Assembly: GCA_030646035.1 (NCBI GenBank)
Contig: JAUSMY010000058.1
Coordinates: 100,004 to 164,003 of the forward strand
Direction of reading: 5' to 3'
Length of the DNA: 64,000 nucleotides
Source of the DNA: Thermodesulfovibrionia bacterium
GTDB lineage: Bacteria > Nitrospirota > Thermodesulfovibrionia > UBA6902
Shown here: positions 36,446 to 44,570 of the stretch, piece by piece
Position numbering within the stretch: the stretch's first letter is position 1
Layout of the letters: each line of letters begins with the position of its first letter
Notes under the pieces: model-generated
Database searches by the model: none
What the model saw: only the letters and a program-made list of their open reading frames with translations
What the model was told of the DNA's origin: nothing
Translations under genes and position numbers: made by a program

Positions 36446-37587
36446 AAAACCTCTCTATTTTAGGATCGACCGGTTCCATCGGAAAGAACACCGTAGAGAT
36501 CGTCAGGCGCCATCCGGAACTATTCAAGGTCTCAGGGCTTGCTGTTATGAGCAACATAGAACTGCTCGAGTCGCAGATAACTGCTTTAAGGCCGGAGGTC
36601 GTCGCTGTATTTGATGAATCCTCAGCAGCGCAACTCAGAAAGAAGGGCCTTCCGGTTGAGATACTTTCAGGCGAAGAGGGTGTTATTGAAGTAGCCCGGC
36701 TCAATGGTGTTGATATGGTGGTTTCGGCCATAGTAGGTTCAGCCGGACTTTTGCCTACACTCGCGGCGGTGCGTGCAGGCAAGGATGTCGCGCTTGCCAA
36801 TAAGGAAGCGCTGGTCATGGCAGGCGGTATAATCATGTCCGAAGCATCTGAAAATAATGTCAGGATACTTCCGGTTGACAGCGAGCACAGCGCTGTATTT
36901 CAGTGCCTGCATGGCAGGGATATGAATGAGGTCAGAAGGATAATCCTTACTGCTTCAGGCGGGCCGTTCCTCAAAAAGAGCAAGGCAGAGCTGGTCAAAG
37001 TAACACCGGCAGAGGCGCTAAATCATCCGAACTGGGAAATGGGGCGGAAGATAAGTATAGACTCTGCCACACTCATGAACAAGGGGCTTGAGGTCATAGA
37101 GGCGTTCTGGCTCTTTGGGATGACTGTTGAGAAGATAGGAGTCGTGGTCCATCCGCAGAGCGTTGTTCATTCAATGGTCGAGTTTATTGACGGAAGCATT
37201 ATCGCGCAGATGTCGGTCCCGGATATGAAGGGCGCCATAAGCTATGCTGTCTCATATCCTGAACGGCTCGGGGATGTAATGCCTTATCTGGACTTTGGAA
37301 AGCTCGGCGGGCTTATGTTCGAGGAGCCGGATATGGATAAATATGAATCTCTCTCACTTTGTTATGACGCTATCAGGGCGGGCGGGACCATGCCTGCTGT
37401 TTTAAACACGGCAAACGAGGTCGCGGTAGAGGCATTCCTGCAGGGAAAGATACCTTTCACAGGAATCCCGGGCCTCGTTTCTGATACAATGACTGCTCAC
37501 GATGTAAAGCCATGTGAGAGCATTGAAGATGTAATGCATGCTTCGGAGTGGGCAAGAAATAAGGCAGGGGAGTTAATAGGAAATTGA
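36442..37587 (+). CDS. dxr: 1-deoxy-D-xylulose 5-phosphate reductoisomerase
   Basis: NADPH-dependent MEP-pathway enzyme (381 residues) converting DXP to MEP. NADP loop GSTGSIGKNTVEI (7-19), metal ligands in PVDSEHSAVFQC (~148-159), TASGGPFL and WEMGRKISIDSATLMNKGLE are intact. TTG start at 36442 overlaps the cdsA stop as TTGA; the conserved N-terminus begins four residues later, so no other start fits. It supplies isoprenoid precursors to uppS in the same operon. Confidence 0.95.
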   Translation: MKNLSILGSTGSIGKNTVEIVRRHPELFKVSGLAVMSNIELLESQITALRPEVVAVFDESSAAQLRKKGLPVEILSGEEGVIEVARLNGVDMVVSAIVGSAGLLPTLAAVRAGKDVALANKEALVMAGGIIMSEASENNVRILPVDSEHSAVFQCLHGRDMNEVRRIILTASGGPFLKKSKAELVKVTPAEALNHPNWEMGRKISIDSATLMNKGLEVIEAFWLFGMTVEKIGVVVHPQSVVHSMVEFIDGSIIAQMSVPDMKGAISYAVSYPERLGDVMPYLDFGKLGGLMFEEPDMDKYESLSLCYDAIRAGGTMPAVLNTANEVAVEAFLQGKIPFTGIPGLVSDTMTAHDVKPCESIEDVMHASEWARNKAGELIGN

Positions 37588-37612
37588 TAACAATCACTGG
37601 AGAAATTAATTT

Positions 37613-38959
37613 ATGACAATACTATGGGCAGTAATACTCTTCGGGCTTCTGATCTTCTTTCATGAGCTCGGACACTTTCTCGTTGCAAAGCTTGTAAATG
37701 TAAAGGTACTCAAGTTCTCGATCGGCTTCGGGCCGAAGATATTCGGGAAGAAGATAGGTGAGACGGAATACATACTCTCAGCTCTGCCTCTTGGCGGCTA
37801 TGTAAAACCGTTAGGTGAGGATTCGGAAGACGAGATACCTGAGGAAGACATACCGAGGGCTTACAACAATCAGCCTGTCTGGAAGAGGGCTGCCATAGTG
37901 ATTTCCGGGCCCATATTTAACCTGGTCCTTGCATACCTTATTTTTGTTGTCTTCCTTAGCGCCAGCCTTCCGGTTGTAATACCGGTACTGAGCGACCTGA
38001 CCAATACAAAGATAGAGGGCATCACCAAAGACTCGCCTGCAATGAATGCAGGCCTGAGGTCCGGGGATACCGTGCTTTCCGTGAACGGTAAGGAGATCAG
38101 CACCTGGGTGGAGATAGACGAGGTTGTTATGAAGAGCCCTCTTAAAGAGGTCTTTATGAAGGTGAAGAGAGGCGAGAGCATTATTGATATTACTGTAACT
38201 CCTCAGGAGACTAAGGTCAGAAACAAGAATGGGGATGAGAGCACTATCGGTGATATCGGCATATCAAGGCTCTCTACCAGGCTCGAGGGCATTGTCAAGG
38301 ATTCGCCTGCGATGAAGGCCGGACTGAAAGAAGGCGACACGGTCCTTTCTGTAAACGGTGAGGCGGTGGGCGACTGGGGTGAGATGGCAAAGCTGATATC
38401 AGGGAATCCTGATACAGAGATAACTCTTAATGTGAAAAGAGGTGATGCTGTTTTTGACATTAACGTCAGGACAGATGCTGACGGCAGGATAGGCATATCA
38501 AAGGGAATGGGTTTCAATGTCATCCAGAGTTCAAGTATATGGTCTGCGCCTGTAAAAGGTTTTCAGGCGGTTTACGGATGGTGCGCGCTAACGCTGGATG
38601 TGGCCGGAAGGCTGATAACAGGCAACATGTCATCGAAGATGTTAGGCGGCCCGATAGTAATTGTGAATGAGGCGTCCAAGGCTGCATCATCAGGCATGGC
38701 TGATTACTTTTATCTCATCGCGCTTATCAGCGTTAACCTTGCTGTCATCAACCTCTTTCCCGTTCCGGTACTGGACGGAGGGCATCTTGTATTCCTGTGC
38801 ATTGAAGCTGTCAGGGGAAAACCCTTAAATGAAAAATTTCAGGATATATTGACAAAGATCGGCTTCGGCCTGCTTCTGATGCTTATAGCTTTTGTTCTGT
38901 ATAACGACACCATCAAGGTTATCGTGCCGTGGGCGCAGAAGGTCTGGGGCCAGTGGTAA
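37613..38959 (+). CDS. rseP: site-2 metalloprotease RseP with two PDZ domains
   Basis: Intramembrane zinc protease of 448 residues that cleaves membrane-embedded anti-sigma factors and signal-peptide remnants. HELGH (17-21) in the first helix, two PDZ domains (~125-215 and ~220-305, both with KDSPAMxAGL) and the third-ligand motif NLFPVPVLDGG (~378-388) are present. The two PDZ domains share near-identical cores, an internal duplication as in E. coli RseP. Fourth gene of the uppS-cdsA-dxr-rseP run. Substrates are unknown. Confidence 0.94.
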   Translation: MTILWAVILFGLLIFFHELGHFLVAKLVNVKVLKFSIGFGPKIFGKKIGETEYILSALPLGGYVKPLGEDSEDEIPEEDIPRAYNNQPVWKRAAIVISGPIFNLVLAYLIFVVFLSASLPVVIPVLSDLTNTKIEGITKDSPAMNAGLRSGDTVLSVNGKEISTWVEIDEVVMKSPLKEVFMKVKRGESIIDITVTPQETKVRNKNGDESTIGDIGISRLSTRLEGIVKDSPAMKAGLKEGDTVLSVNGEAVGDWGEMAKLISGNPDTEITLNVKRGDAVFDINVRTDADGRIGISKGMGFNVIQSSSIWSAPVKGFQAVYGWCALTLDVAGRLITGNMSSKMLGGPIVIVNEASKAASSGMADYFYLIALISVNLAVINLFPVPVLDGGHLVFLCIEAVRGKPLNEKFQDILTKIGFGLLLMLIAFVLYNDTIKVIVPWAQKVWGQW

Positions 38960-38997
38960 TCCTTATCTGTAACAGATTAAATTGATAATCAATAATT

Positions 38998-39450
38998 ATG
39001 GAAAACAGGAACATGTCTCAGTTAGATCAAACTTCCAATTCAAACTGGACCATTCTTTTTATATGCTGGCTGATAGCCGGTATCTCTACATTGGGGGCAT
39101 TGTTTCTCAGTGAAATAGTTAAATTTCCTCCCTGCGTTTTATGCTGGTATCAAAGGATCTCAATGTTTCCGTTGGTGATAATTATCCTGGCAGGGCTCTT
39201 CCCTTTTGATAAAAGCGTTATTAAATATTCCCTCCCTTTAGCTTTAGCAGGCTGGGTTATCGCGTTTTATCATAACCTTCTGTATACCGGCATCATTCCT
39301 GAAAGCTTGCAGCCTTGCAGTAAAGGTGTTTCATGCACAGAGGTCAATCTGGACCTGTTTGGTTTTGTGACAATTCCCATGCTGTCGTTAATATCGTTTT
39401 CATCCATAGCAGTATTATTATTTATATTAAGGAGGAGGCTTTCTGAATGA
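38998..39450 (+). CDS. DsbB/BdbC-family disulfide bond formation protein
   Basis: Four-helix inner-membrane quinone reductase (150 residues) that reoxidises a DsbA partner. The first redox pair is C46-V-L-C49 (PCVLCWYQR), the second is C107 and C113 in the second periplasmic loop (PCSKGVSC), the short-loop arrangement of BdbC-type proteins. It overlaps by 4 bp with a thioredoxin-fold gene, the expected partner. Alternative start: ATG at 39013 within the first codons. Confidence 0.9.
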   Translation: MENRNMSQLDQTSNSNWTILFICWLIAGISTLGALFLSEIVKFPPCVLCWYQRISMFPLVIIILAGLFPFDKSVIKYSLPLALAGWVIAFYHNLLYTGIIPESLQPCSKGVSCTEVNLDLFGFVTIPMLSLISFSSIAVLLFILRRRLSE

Positions 39451-40151
39451 AAAAGCAGAAAACAAACAAAAAGCAGAATACAGACACAAAACAGAAAACA
39501 ATGAAAAAGCAAAATATAGTTTTAATAGCAGGTATTCTTCTGATACTTGCTTTTGTGACCGGTGGTTATTTCTATAAGAAACAGCAGGCTGAGGGGATCA
39601 GCTTTATGGCCCGGGAAAACATTTCAACATTTATTCGGGAACATTCACCAACGATCGGCAATGATGACGCAAAGGTTTATATCGTAGAATTCTTTGACCC
39701 TGCGTGTGAAACCTGCAGAGATTTTTATCCTTTCGTTAAAAACCTGATGACTGCTAACCAGGGCAAAATAAAACTCATTGCCAGGTATGCCCCTTTTCAT
39801 GACGGTTCAGATTATTTTGTAAAGATACTTGAAGCCGCGAGGAAACAAGGAAGGTATTGGGAAACCTTGGAGGTCATGTTTAAATATCAGCCTTACTGGG
39901 CAAGCCATCATAATCCCCAGCCTGAATTAATATGGCAATTTCTGCCGGAGGCAGGGCTGAATATTGAACAGATCAGAAGTGATATGAATGACCCTGAAAT
40001 AGCAAAACTCATTGCGCAGGATCTTGCGGATGCTAAAACCCTGAATGTCACGCAGACACCTGAATATTTTGTAAATGGGAAGCCGCTTCCAAACTTTGGC
40101 TATGACCCATTAAAAGAGTTAATAGAATCTGAGATCAAAGCAAATTATTAG
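39447..40151 (+). CDS. membrane-anchored DsbA/BdbD-like thioredoxin-fold protein
   Basis: 234 residues: a Lys/Gln-rich N-terminus (1-22), membrane helix (~24-42) and periplasmic DsbA-type domain. The active site is C87-E-T-C90 (DPACETCRDF) rather than the usual CPHC, and the cis-Pro loop reads TQTPEYFVNG. The start at 39447 overlaps the DsbB-like stop (ATGA) and has AGGAGG at ~39430; an internal ATG at 39501 would remove most of the basic stretch. Together with the preceding gene it should form a disulfide-oxidising pair. CETC suggests an altered redox potential (inference). Confidence 0.87.
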   Translation: MKKQKTNKKQNTDTKQKTMKKQNIVLIAGILLILAFVTGGYFYKKQQAEGISFMARENISTFIREHSPTIGNDDAKVYIVEFFDPACETCRDFYPFVKNLMTANQGKIKLIARYAPFHDGSDYFVKILEAARKQGRYWETLEVMFKYQPYWASHHNPQPELIWQFLPEAGLNIEQIRSDMNDPEIAKLIAQDLADAKTLNVTQTPEYFVNGKPLPNFGYDPLKELIESEIKANY

Positions 40152-40201
40152 TATATTGTCTTTCTTGTTTTTTACCTTTTAATAACGAAGGAGCTGCTTT
40201 T

Positions 40202-42124
40202 ATGAATATTACTCAGAAACTTATAGCTGCGCATTTAGTATCAGGAACTATGAAGCCCGGAAATGAGATAGCCATTTCCATTGACCAGACCCTGACCCAG
40301 GATGCGACAGGCACGATGGCGTATCTTGAGTTTGAGGCCATGGGCGTGCCCAGGGTAAAGACGAAACTTTCGGTCAGCTATGTTGACCACAATACACTTC
40401 AGTCAGGATATGAGAATGCTGATGACCACAGGTTCCTTCAGTCCATCGCAAGCAAATACGGCCTCTATTTTTCCAAGCCCGGCAACGGCATATGCCATCA
40501 GGTTCATCTTGAGAGGTTTGCAAAACCCGGAGAGACGCTCATAGGTTCTGACAGCCATACCCCGAATGCAGGCGCAGCAGGCATGCTCGCCATAGGAGCG
40601 GGAGGGCTTAATGTCGCTCTTGCCATGGCAGGTGAGCCTTTCTGGCTTGTGATGCCAAAGGTTGTGCGTGTAAATCTGACAGGCACATTTCAGCCGGGCG
40701 TAAGCGCAAAGGACATAATACTTGAGGTGCTGAGAAAGCTGACTGTAAAGGGCGGCGTCGGAAAGGTCATAGAATACAGCGGCGAAGGGCTTAAAGACCT
40801 GACCCTTCCTGAAAGGGCAACGATAACCAACATGGGCGCTGAGCTTGGAGCCACTTCTTCGATATTCCCCTCTGATGAACAGACACTCGCATTCTTCAAG
40901 GCTCAGGGTCGTGAGAAAGACTGGACTGAACTTAAGGCTGACAAAGGTGCATCTTATGATGAAGAGATAACTATAGCTGTGAACGAACTTGAGCCTCTTG
41001 CATCAGCGCCGTCAAGCCCGGACAAGGTGATGACCGTTAAAGAGCTTTCAGGAATGGCCGTAGACCAGGTCTGTATCGGCAGCTGTGTCAACTCATCATT
41101 TGCTGATATAGTTTCCGCAGCGAGGATTATGAAAGGCAGAAAGGTGCATCCAAAGGTGAGCCTCACGATAAGCCCGGGCTCACGCCAGGTCTTAAAGATG
41201 ATAACTGAGAATGGCGCGTTGTCCGACCTCATAGCCGCAGGAGCGCGCCTGCTTGAATGCACATGCGGGCCGTGCATAGGCATGGGACAGTCTCCGCCAA
41301 CCGGCTCGGTCTCTCTTCGTACATTCAACAGGAACTTCCCAGGAAGAAGCGGCACTCAGAATGATAAGGTCTATCTCTGCAGCCCTCTTACGGCAGCAGC
41401 TTCTGCGATCACAGGCACGATAACCGATGCACGTGAATATGTTAAAGACTTTGCGCCTGTAGGCGTTCCTGCGAAATATGACATAGATGACTCGCTCATA
41501 ATACCTCCGTCTAACGAGCCTGAGAAGGTTGAGATATTAAGAGGCCCGAATATAAAGCCGTTCCCTCTGGCTGATGAGATCGGGGAATCTTTAAAAGCCA
41601 AGGTAATAATTAAGGTTGGTGATAATATAACCACCGATGACATCATGCCTGCAGGCGCCAAGATACTGCCGCTGAGGTCTAACATACCTGCGATAAGTGA
41701 ATATGTCTTCTCAAAGGTCGATCCTTCTTTTCCTGCAAGGGCTCAGGCCGCAGGCTCAGGCATAATCCTCGGCGGAACAAATTACGGCCAGGGCTCAAGC
41801 AGGGAGCATGCCGCGCTTGCTCCGATGTATCTGGGCATCAAGGCTGTCCTGGCAAAATCTTTCGCCCGCATCCACAGGGATAATCTTGTGAACTTCGGAA
41901 TACTTCCTCTTACGGTGAAGGATGAAATATATGATCTGTTAAGCGAGGATGATGAGATATTCTTCCCGTCCCTCGCAAAGGATATAAAGACATCCGCCTC
42001 AGTCACGATGACAGGCGGGAAGCCGGGCACAGAGTATAAAATAGAGCATGGCCTTACTGAGCGGGAGAAGGAGATGATCCTTGCCGGCGGGATGCTTAAT
42101 TACATAAAGACAAAAAAAGCTTGA
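40202..42124 (+). CDS. aconitate hydratase
   Basis: 4Fe-4S TCA-cycle enzyme of 640 residues, the shorter (~640 aa) aconitase class. Domains 1-3 hold DSHTPNAGA, the cluster cysteines in IGSCVNSS and CTCGPCIGMG, and SNRNFPGR-type FNRNFPGRSG; the swivel domain (~470-640) has the DDIMPAG and YGQGSSREHAA active-site segments. All expected motifs are intact. GAAGGAG lies before the ATG. Monocistronic by context. Confidence 0.95.
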   Translation: MNITQKLIAAHLVSGTMKPGNEIAISIDQTLTQDATGTMAYLEFEAMGVPRVKTKLSVSYVDHNTLQSGYENADDHRFLQSIASKYGLYFSKPGNGICHQVHLERFAKPGETLIGSDSHTPNAGAAGMLAIGAGGLNVALAMAGEPFWLVMPKVVRVNLTGTFQPGVSAKDIILEVLRKLTVKGGVGKVIEYSGEGLKDLTLPERATITNMGAELGATSSIFPSDEQTLAFFKAQGREKDWTELKADKGASYDEEITIAVNELEPLASAPSSPDKVMTVKELSGMAVDQVCIGSCVNSSFADIVSAARIMKGRKVHPKVSLTISPGSRQVLKMITENGALSDLIAAGARLLECTCGPCIGMGQSPPTGSVSLRTFNRNFPGRSGTQNDKVYLCSPLTAAASAITGTITDAREYVKDFAPVGVPAKYDIDDSLIIPPSNEPEKVEILRGPNIKPFPLADEIGESLKAKVIIKVGDNITTDDIMPAGAKILPLRSNIPAISEYVFSKVDPSFPARAQAAGSGIILGGTNYGQGSSREHAALAPMYLGIKAVLAKSFARIHRDNLVNFGILPLTVKDEIYDLLSEDDEIFFPSLAKDIKTSASVTMTGGKPGTEYKIEHGLTEREKEMILAGGMLNYIKTKKA

Positions 42125-42148
42125 ATATTTGCAAATAATACTTATAAT
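42121..42148 (+). promoter_or_regulatory. sigma70-type promoter for the small lipoprotein
   Basis: TTGAAT (42121-42126) and TATAAT (42143-42148) with a 16-bp spacer. A second overlapping choice is TTGCAA (42129-42134) with TATAAC (42152-42157), 17-bp spacer. Either would start transcription 25-40 bp before the lipoprotein ATG. Confidence 0.5.
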
Positions 42149-42187
42149 TTATATAACATTAACTTGAATAATAAAAGGAGGCATCAT

Positions 42188-42307
42188 ATGAAAAAACTTG
42201 CCGTATTATTGATCGTGCTCTCATTTACATTGGTCGGCTGCACCACAACCTGCAAGTACAGGGATAACGCCGTGAAACAGGAACAGTCTGATACTACAAA
42301 GAAATAA
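42188..42307 (+). CDS. 39-residue predicted lipoprotein
   Basis: Small gene with a textbook lipoprotein signal: MKK, a hydrophobic stretch, and lipobox LVGC with the lipidated Cys at residue 18. The mature part is only 22 residues, begins CTTTC and is charged and Lys/Gln/Asp-rich, with a second Cys at 22. AGGAGG (42177-42182) is 5 bp before the ATG, a promoter is visible and a strong terminator follows, so it looks like a well-expressed single-gene unit. Size and signal recall entericidin-like or wall/OM-anchored small lipoproteins, but no family is recognised. Confidence 0.75.
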   Translation: MKKLAVLLIVLSFTLVGCTTTCKYRDNAVKQEQSDTTKK

Positions 42308-42338
42308 TTCACGATCTTTCACATTAGGTTAAGCAGAC

Positions 42339-42376
42339 AAAAAAAGACCCCTGAAAAACACAGGGGTCTTTTTTTA
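42339..42376. terminator. intrinsic terminator after the small lipoprotein
   Basis: Perfect stem AAAAAGACCCCTG / CAGGGGTCTTTTT around a 7-base loop, followed by further T. The A-run on the other side makes it usable in both directions, so it can also end the convergent zinc-ribbon gene, whose stop is 17 bp away. Confidence 0.92.
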
Positions 42377-42392
42377 TAGCAATGGGTATCTA

Positions 42393-42680
42393 TTACGGCA
42401 GTTTAAAGTCTTTACCCGCATACTGAATATTAGCAGCATCAGAACATCTCGGCGGCGAGACAGCATGCACGCCCCCGCATTTCGGGCACTTGCCTACAAA
42501 TGTTTTAAGTATAAAAGGCTCACCGCATCCCTGGCACTTTGTCTTAAGCCCGCCGCCCTGGAGCAGCTGGTCCTTTATAGCTCCGCCATGCGCCTTTGAA
42601 ACAAACTCCACAAGCTCCCTGCCTTCAGCAAAAGGCCCTCCCCCCCCACTACCGCAACCACATCCGCATCCTTCTCCCAT
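42393..42680 (-). CDS. small zinc-ribbon-like protein with Cys/Gly-rich N-terminus
   Basis: 95 residues, probably cytoplasmic. The N-terminus reads GEGCGCGCGSGGGG, followed by a helical stretch and a zinc ribbon (CQGCG ... CPKCGG, ~49-69), with another Cys near 78. Two metal sites are plausible. The Gly run is encoded by an eight-base G tract (42640-42647 as C on the plus strand). ATG follows a good GGAGG. A TGAT-N4-ATCA palindrome lies ~80 bp upstream. The family is not recognised beyond the ribbon; anaerobe-associated small ribbons of this type have no assigned role. Confidence 0.7.
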   Translation of the reverse strand: MGEGCGCGCGSGGGGPFAEGRELVEFVSKAHGGAIKDQLLQGGGLKTKCQGCGEPFILKTFVGKCPKCGGVHAVSPPRCSDAANIQYAGKDFKLP

Positions 42681-42761
42681 ATCAATGCCTCCTGTTATTT
42701 ATCATCTTAAGATTCTTAATTGTGTCTTTATTAATTATAACAATAATGGCTGGTGAGATAT

Positions 42762-42779
42762 GTATGATTTAAATCATAC
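42762..42779. promoter_or_regulatory. CRP/FNR-type palindrome
   Basis: Perfect 18-bp palindrome GTATGATTTAAATCATAC. Its core TGAT-TTAA-ATCA matches the spacing of FNR-family half sites (TTGAT-N4-ATCAA), with the outer T/A swapped to A/T. It lies 82 bp upstream of the zinc-ribbon start codon, a normal activator position for that minus-strand gene. Confidence 0.45.
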
Positions 42780-42795
42780 TGGTTGTATAAAAGAA

Positions 42796-42866
42796 ACCCC
42801 TCTGTGTCTCCCCTTGGTAAGGGGAGAATTAAATCCCCTCCTTGGCAAGGAGGGGTAGGGGAGGTT
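42796..42866 (+). repeat. 71-bp double-hairpin repeat, copy A
   Basis: Begins ACCCCTCTGTG and ends GGGGAGGTT. It contains two hairpins, CTCCCCTT-GGT-AAGGGGAG and CCCCTCCTT-GGC-AAGGAGGGG; the outer ends (AAACCCCTC and GGGGAGGTTT) are imperfect inverted repeats. By eye it differs at 6 of 71 positions from copy B and 7 from copy C. MITE- or REP-like; noncoding. Confidence 0.95.
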
Positions 42867-43104
42867 TATGCATATATGAAAAGCCTTTCCTTGACAACTA
42901 TCAGCGAATAATAATATATTTGCGCATTGATTTGAGAGAATATGAATAATAATTCTGGTTTAATGGGTTGATGAGTGGTATGGGATTTATGGGGAAATGT
43001 GAATTAAAAAAGAGACAAAAAGAGTAAGGGTATTAATAATATCATGTTATCAATAACTCGTGTAGACATTGTAATTGATGATTAACTCTTAAAGTCAATC
43101 GCTG

Positions 43105-44142
43105 TCAGATGCCGCAATGGGTTTTTATGGTGTCGGCTACATAGCGCGCTAGCGCTTGGTAGGTATGAAATCGGCGGACATGTTCATGGGCCGCATGGCC
43201 CATCTCTACCAGACGGGCTTTATCCTGAAGAGCCTTTAGGACAACATGGGCTAAGTGGTCATTCTCGCAACCGTAGTATAGGGCATGCTGGCCATCGACC
43301 AGAGGGGCGTAACGCCGAATGGTCGGATAGTTGATCACCGGTACCGAACCCGCCATAGTGGCCTCGTAATGTCGATAGCAATCCCAGCCGCCCCCTTCAG
43401 GAGACCATACCAGATAGGATTGCGCACATTTTTGCAAGAAAAGTTCTCTGGGGATTGGTTTTTCCGGGTGATAGATGCGCAAACCTTGCTCTTTTAAAAG
43501 CTGGATAATGGGCAAACCAGCATTACGAACGGTCATGGGTGGGTGGATCATACCAGCAAAAAAGAGATCATACTTTTTTTCACTGCCAACTAGGTGATCA
43601 GGTAAAGCTTCAGGGTCGATCCCAACCGAGATAGGCCGTAATTTATCAATGGCTCCCCTGTTCTTTAAAAAGTGATAGCTGGCAATACTGGTTCGGCGCA
43701 GGGTGTGGATGTTAATAAAACCATTGATCACATTTTGCGGCAATTCTCGTTTAAAATAGAGATCGCAGCTAAGGAGTAAATCGGTATCCTCAACGGTAAA
43801 AGCGGGACTGTCCGAAAGATTAATGGCCACGATGGCCGGCCCCCCCCCCGGATTCGGTTTATTGTTCTTGATCAACCTTTGCCAAATAAAAGCATTGGGC
43901 CACTTGATGTTGGCCCATTGTCGGCTGATGTATCCTTTGTCGCTGAATGTTCCTATATGGCCTATGATGATGGCATCATAGACACCAGCGGAAATTTTGC
44001 TCCATAGTGCTTGACTTGATCTATGGGAAAACTTTTGCTGCGAACTTTTTGAAGCATCAAAAAATTCCAGCTCTGCCCCCTGCAAAGCCATTAGAAAGCC
44101 AGCATTGTTTTTACTTAATTCGTCAATGATCAGGAGTTTCAC
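43105..44142 (-). CDS. group 1-like glycosyltransferase with internal G10 tract
   Basis: 345-residue protein with a GT-B-like C-terminal half: the FFAGMIHPPM turn after an inter-domain linker and the donor-site region SPEGGGWDCYRHYEATMAGSVPVI (~252-275, with conserved E and G/P), as in exostosin-like and CgeB/GT1 families. No signal peptide or helix is seen. GTG start at 44142. Codons 98-102 (P-G-G-G-P) are written with a run of ten G (43840-43849, C on the plus strand), a potentially slippery tract. The 5' flank is an IS3-family remnant with which it nearly overlaps, and it has no related sugar genes nearby, so it was probably acquired horizontally. Sugar specificity unknown. Confidence 0.72.
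   Translation of the reverse strand: MKLLIIDELSKNNAGFLMALQGAELEFFDASKSSQQKFSHRSSQALWSKISAGVYDAIIIGHIGTFSDKGYISRQWANIKWPNAFIWQRLIKNNKPNPGGGPAIVAINLSDSPAFTVEDTDLLLSCDLYFKRELPQNVINGFINIHTLRRTSIASYHFLKNRGAIDKLRPISVGIDPEALPDHLVGSEKKYDLFFAGMIHPPMTVRNAGLPIIQLLKEQGLRIYHPEKPIPRELFLQKCAQSYLVWSPEGGGWDCYRHYEATMAGSVPVINYPTIRRYAPLVDGQHALYYGCENDHLAHVVLKALQDKARLVEMGHAAHEHVRRFHTYQALARYVADTIKTHCGI
43840..43849 (-). repeat. G10 homopolymer tract inside the glycosyltransferase
   Basis: Ten consecutive C on the plus strand, G10 in the coding sense, covering codons ~98-101. The gene is in frame at this length; a change of one base would shift everything downstream. Confidence 0.9.
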
Positions 44143-44481
44143 CTATTTTTACCTCTCCGACAGTATGTTTGTTCCCTTACTTCCTGTAAATTTCTGAACA
44201 AATACAGATAAAGCACTTCATCCCTGTATGTCCGGTTAAACCGTTCAATGGATGCATTCTGATTCGGCTTGCCAGGCTGTATGTATCTTATCTTCATACC
44301 GTTTGCTTCTGCTTAACTTATAAACTCACCGCTTAAAAACTCAGGGCCGTTGTCACAGCGCATCTCATCCGGCAGTCCACTGCTGTCCCGCAGTCTTTCA
44401 AATACCCGGATCAGTCTCTTTCCGGTTATCGATGTATCTATCTCTATGGCTAATATGTCTTTATTCGTTTGGGAATGTCAA
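44143..44481 (-). pseudogene. IS3-family transposase remnant (C-terminal integrase core)
   Basis: Minus-strand translation gives the end of an rve/DDE integrase domain: LAIEIDTSITGKRLIRV, MRCDNGPEFLSGEFIS, IQPGKPNQNASIERFNRTYR and YLFRNLQEVRE. This contains the second catalytic Asp (CDNGPEF) and the Glu (NQNASIERF). A TAA stop interrupts the domain after EFIS, the N-terminal half is missing and the C-terminus is replaced at the junction with the glycosyltransferase. No terminal inverted repeats were found. It is a decayed fragment. Confidence 0.85.
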
Positions 44482-44518
44482 GAATAAACTTGTATTTTAT
44501 GAAGCGTTTGGAAGGTGA

Positions 44519-44541
44519 ACGATTCCAGACAAGCCGGAATG
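44519..44541. repeat. fragment of a REP-like repeat
   Basis: GATTCCAGACAAGCCGGAATGAC, of the same GATTCC...GGAATGAC style as the complete element at 54277-54353. It sits in noncoding debris beside the IS remnant. Confidence 0.45.
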
Positions 44542-44570
44542 ACCAGGCAGGTAACAACATTTATTGTAAA

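Larger units (their letters stand above)
42681..43104. other. gene-free gap with palindrome and hairpin repeat
   Basis: Holds an 18-bp perfect palindrome (42762-42779) and repeat copy A (42796-42866), each listed separately. The remaining ~240 bp towards the glycosyltransferase is AT-rich; only an 18-codon ORF (from 42971) without support was seen. Confidence 0.7.

Noticed and set aside
42971..43027. 18-codon ORF in the gap before the glycosyltransferase
   Set aside because: No ribosome site, no recognisable signal, and length expected by chance.
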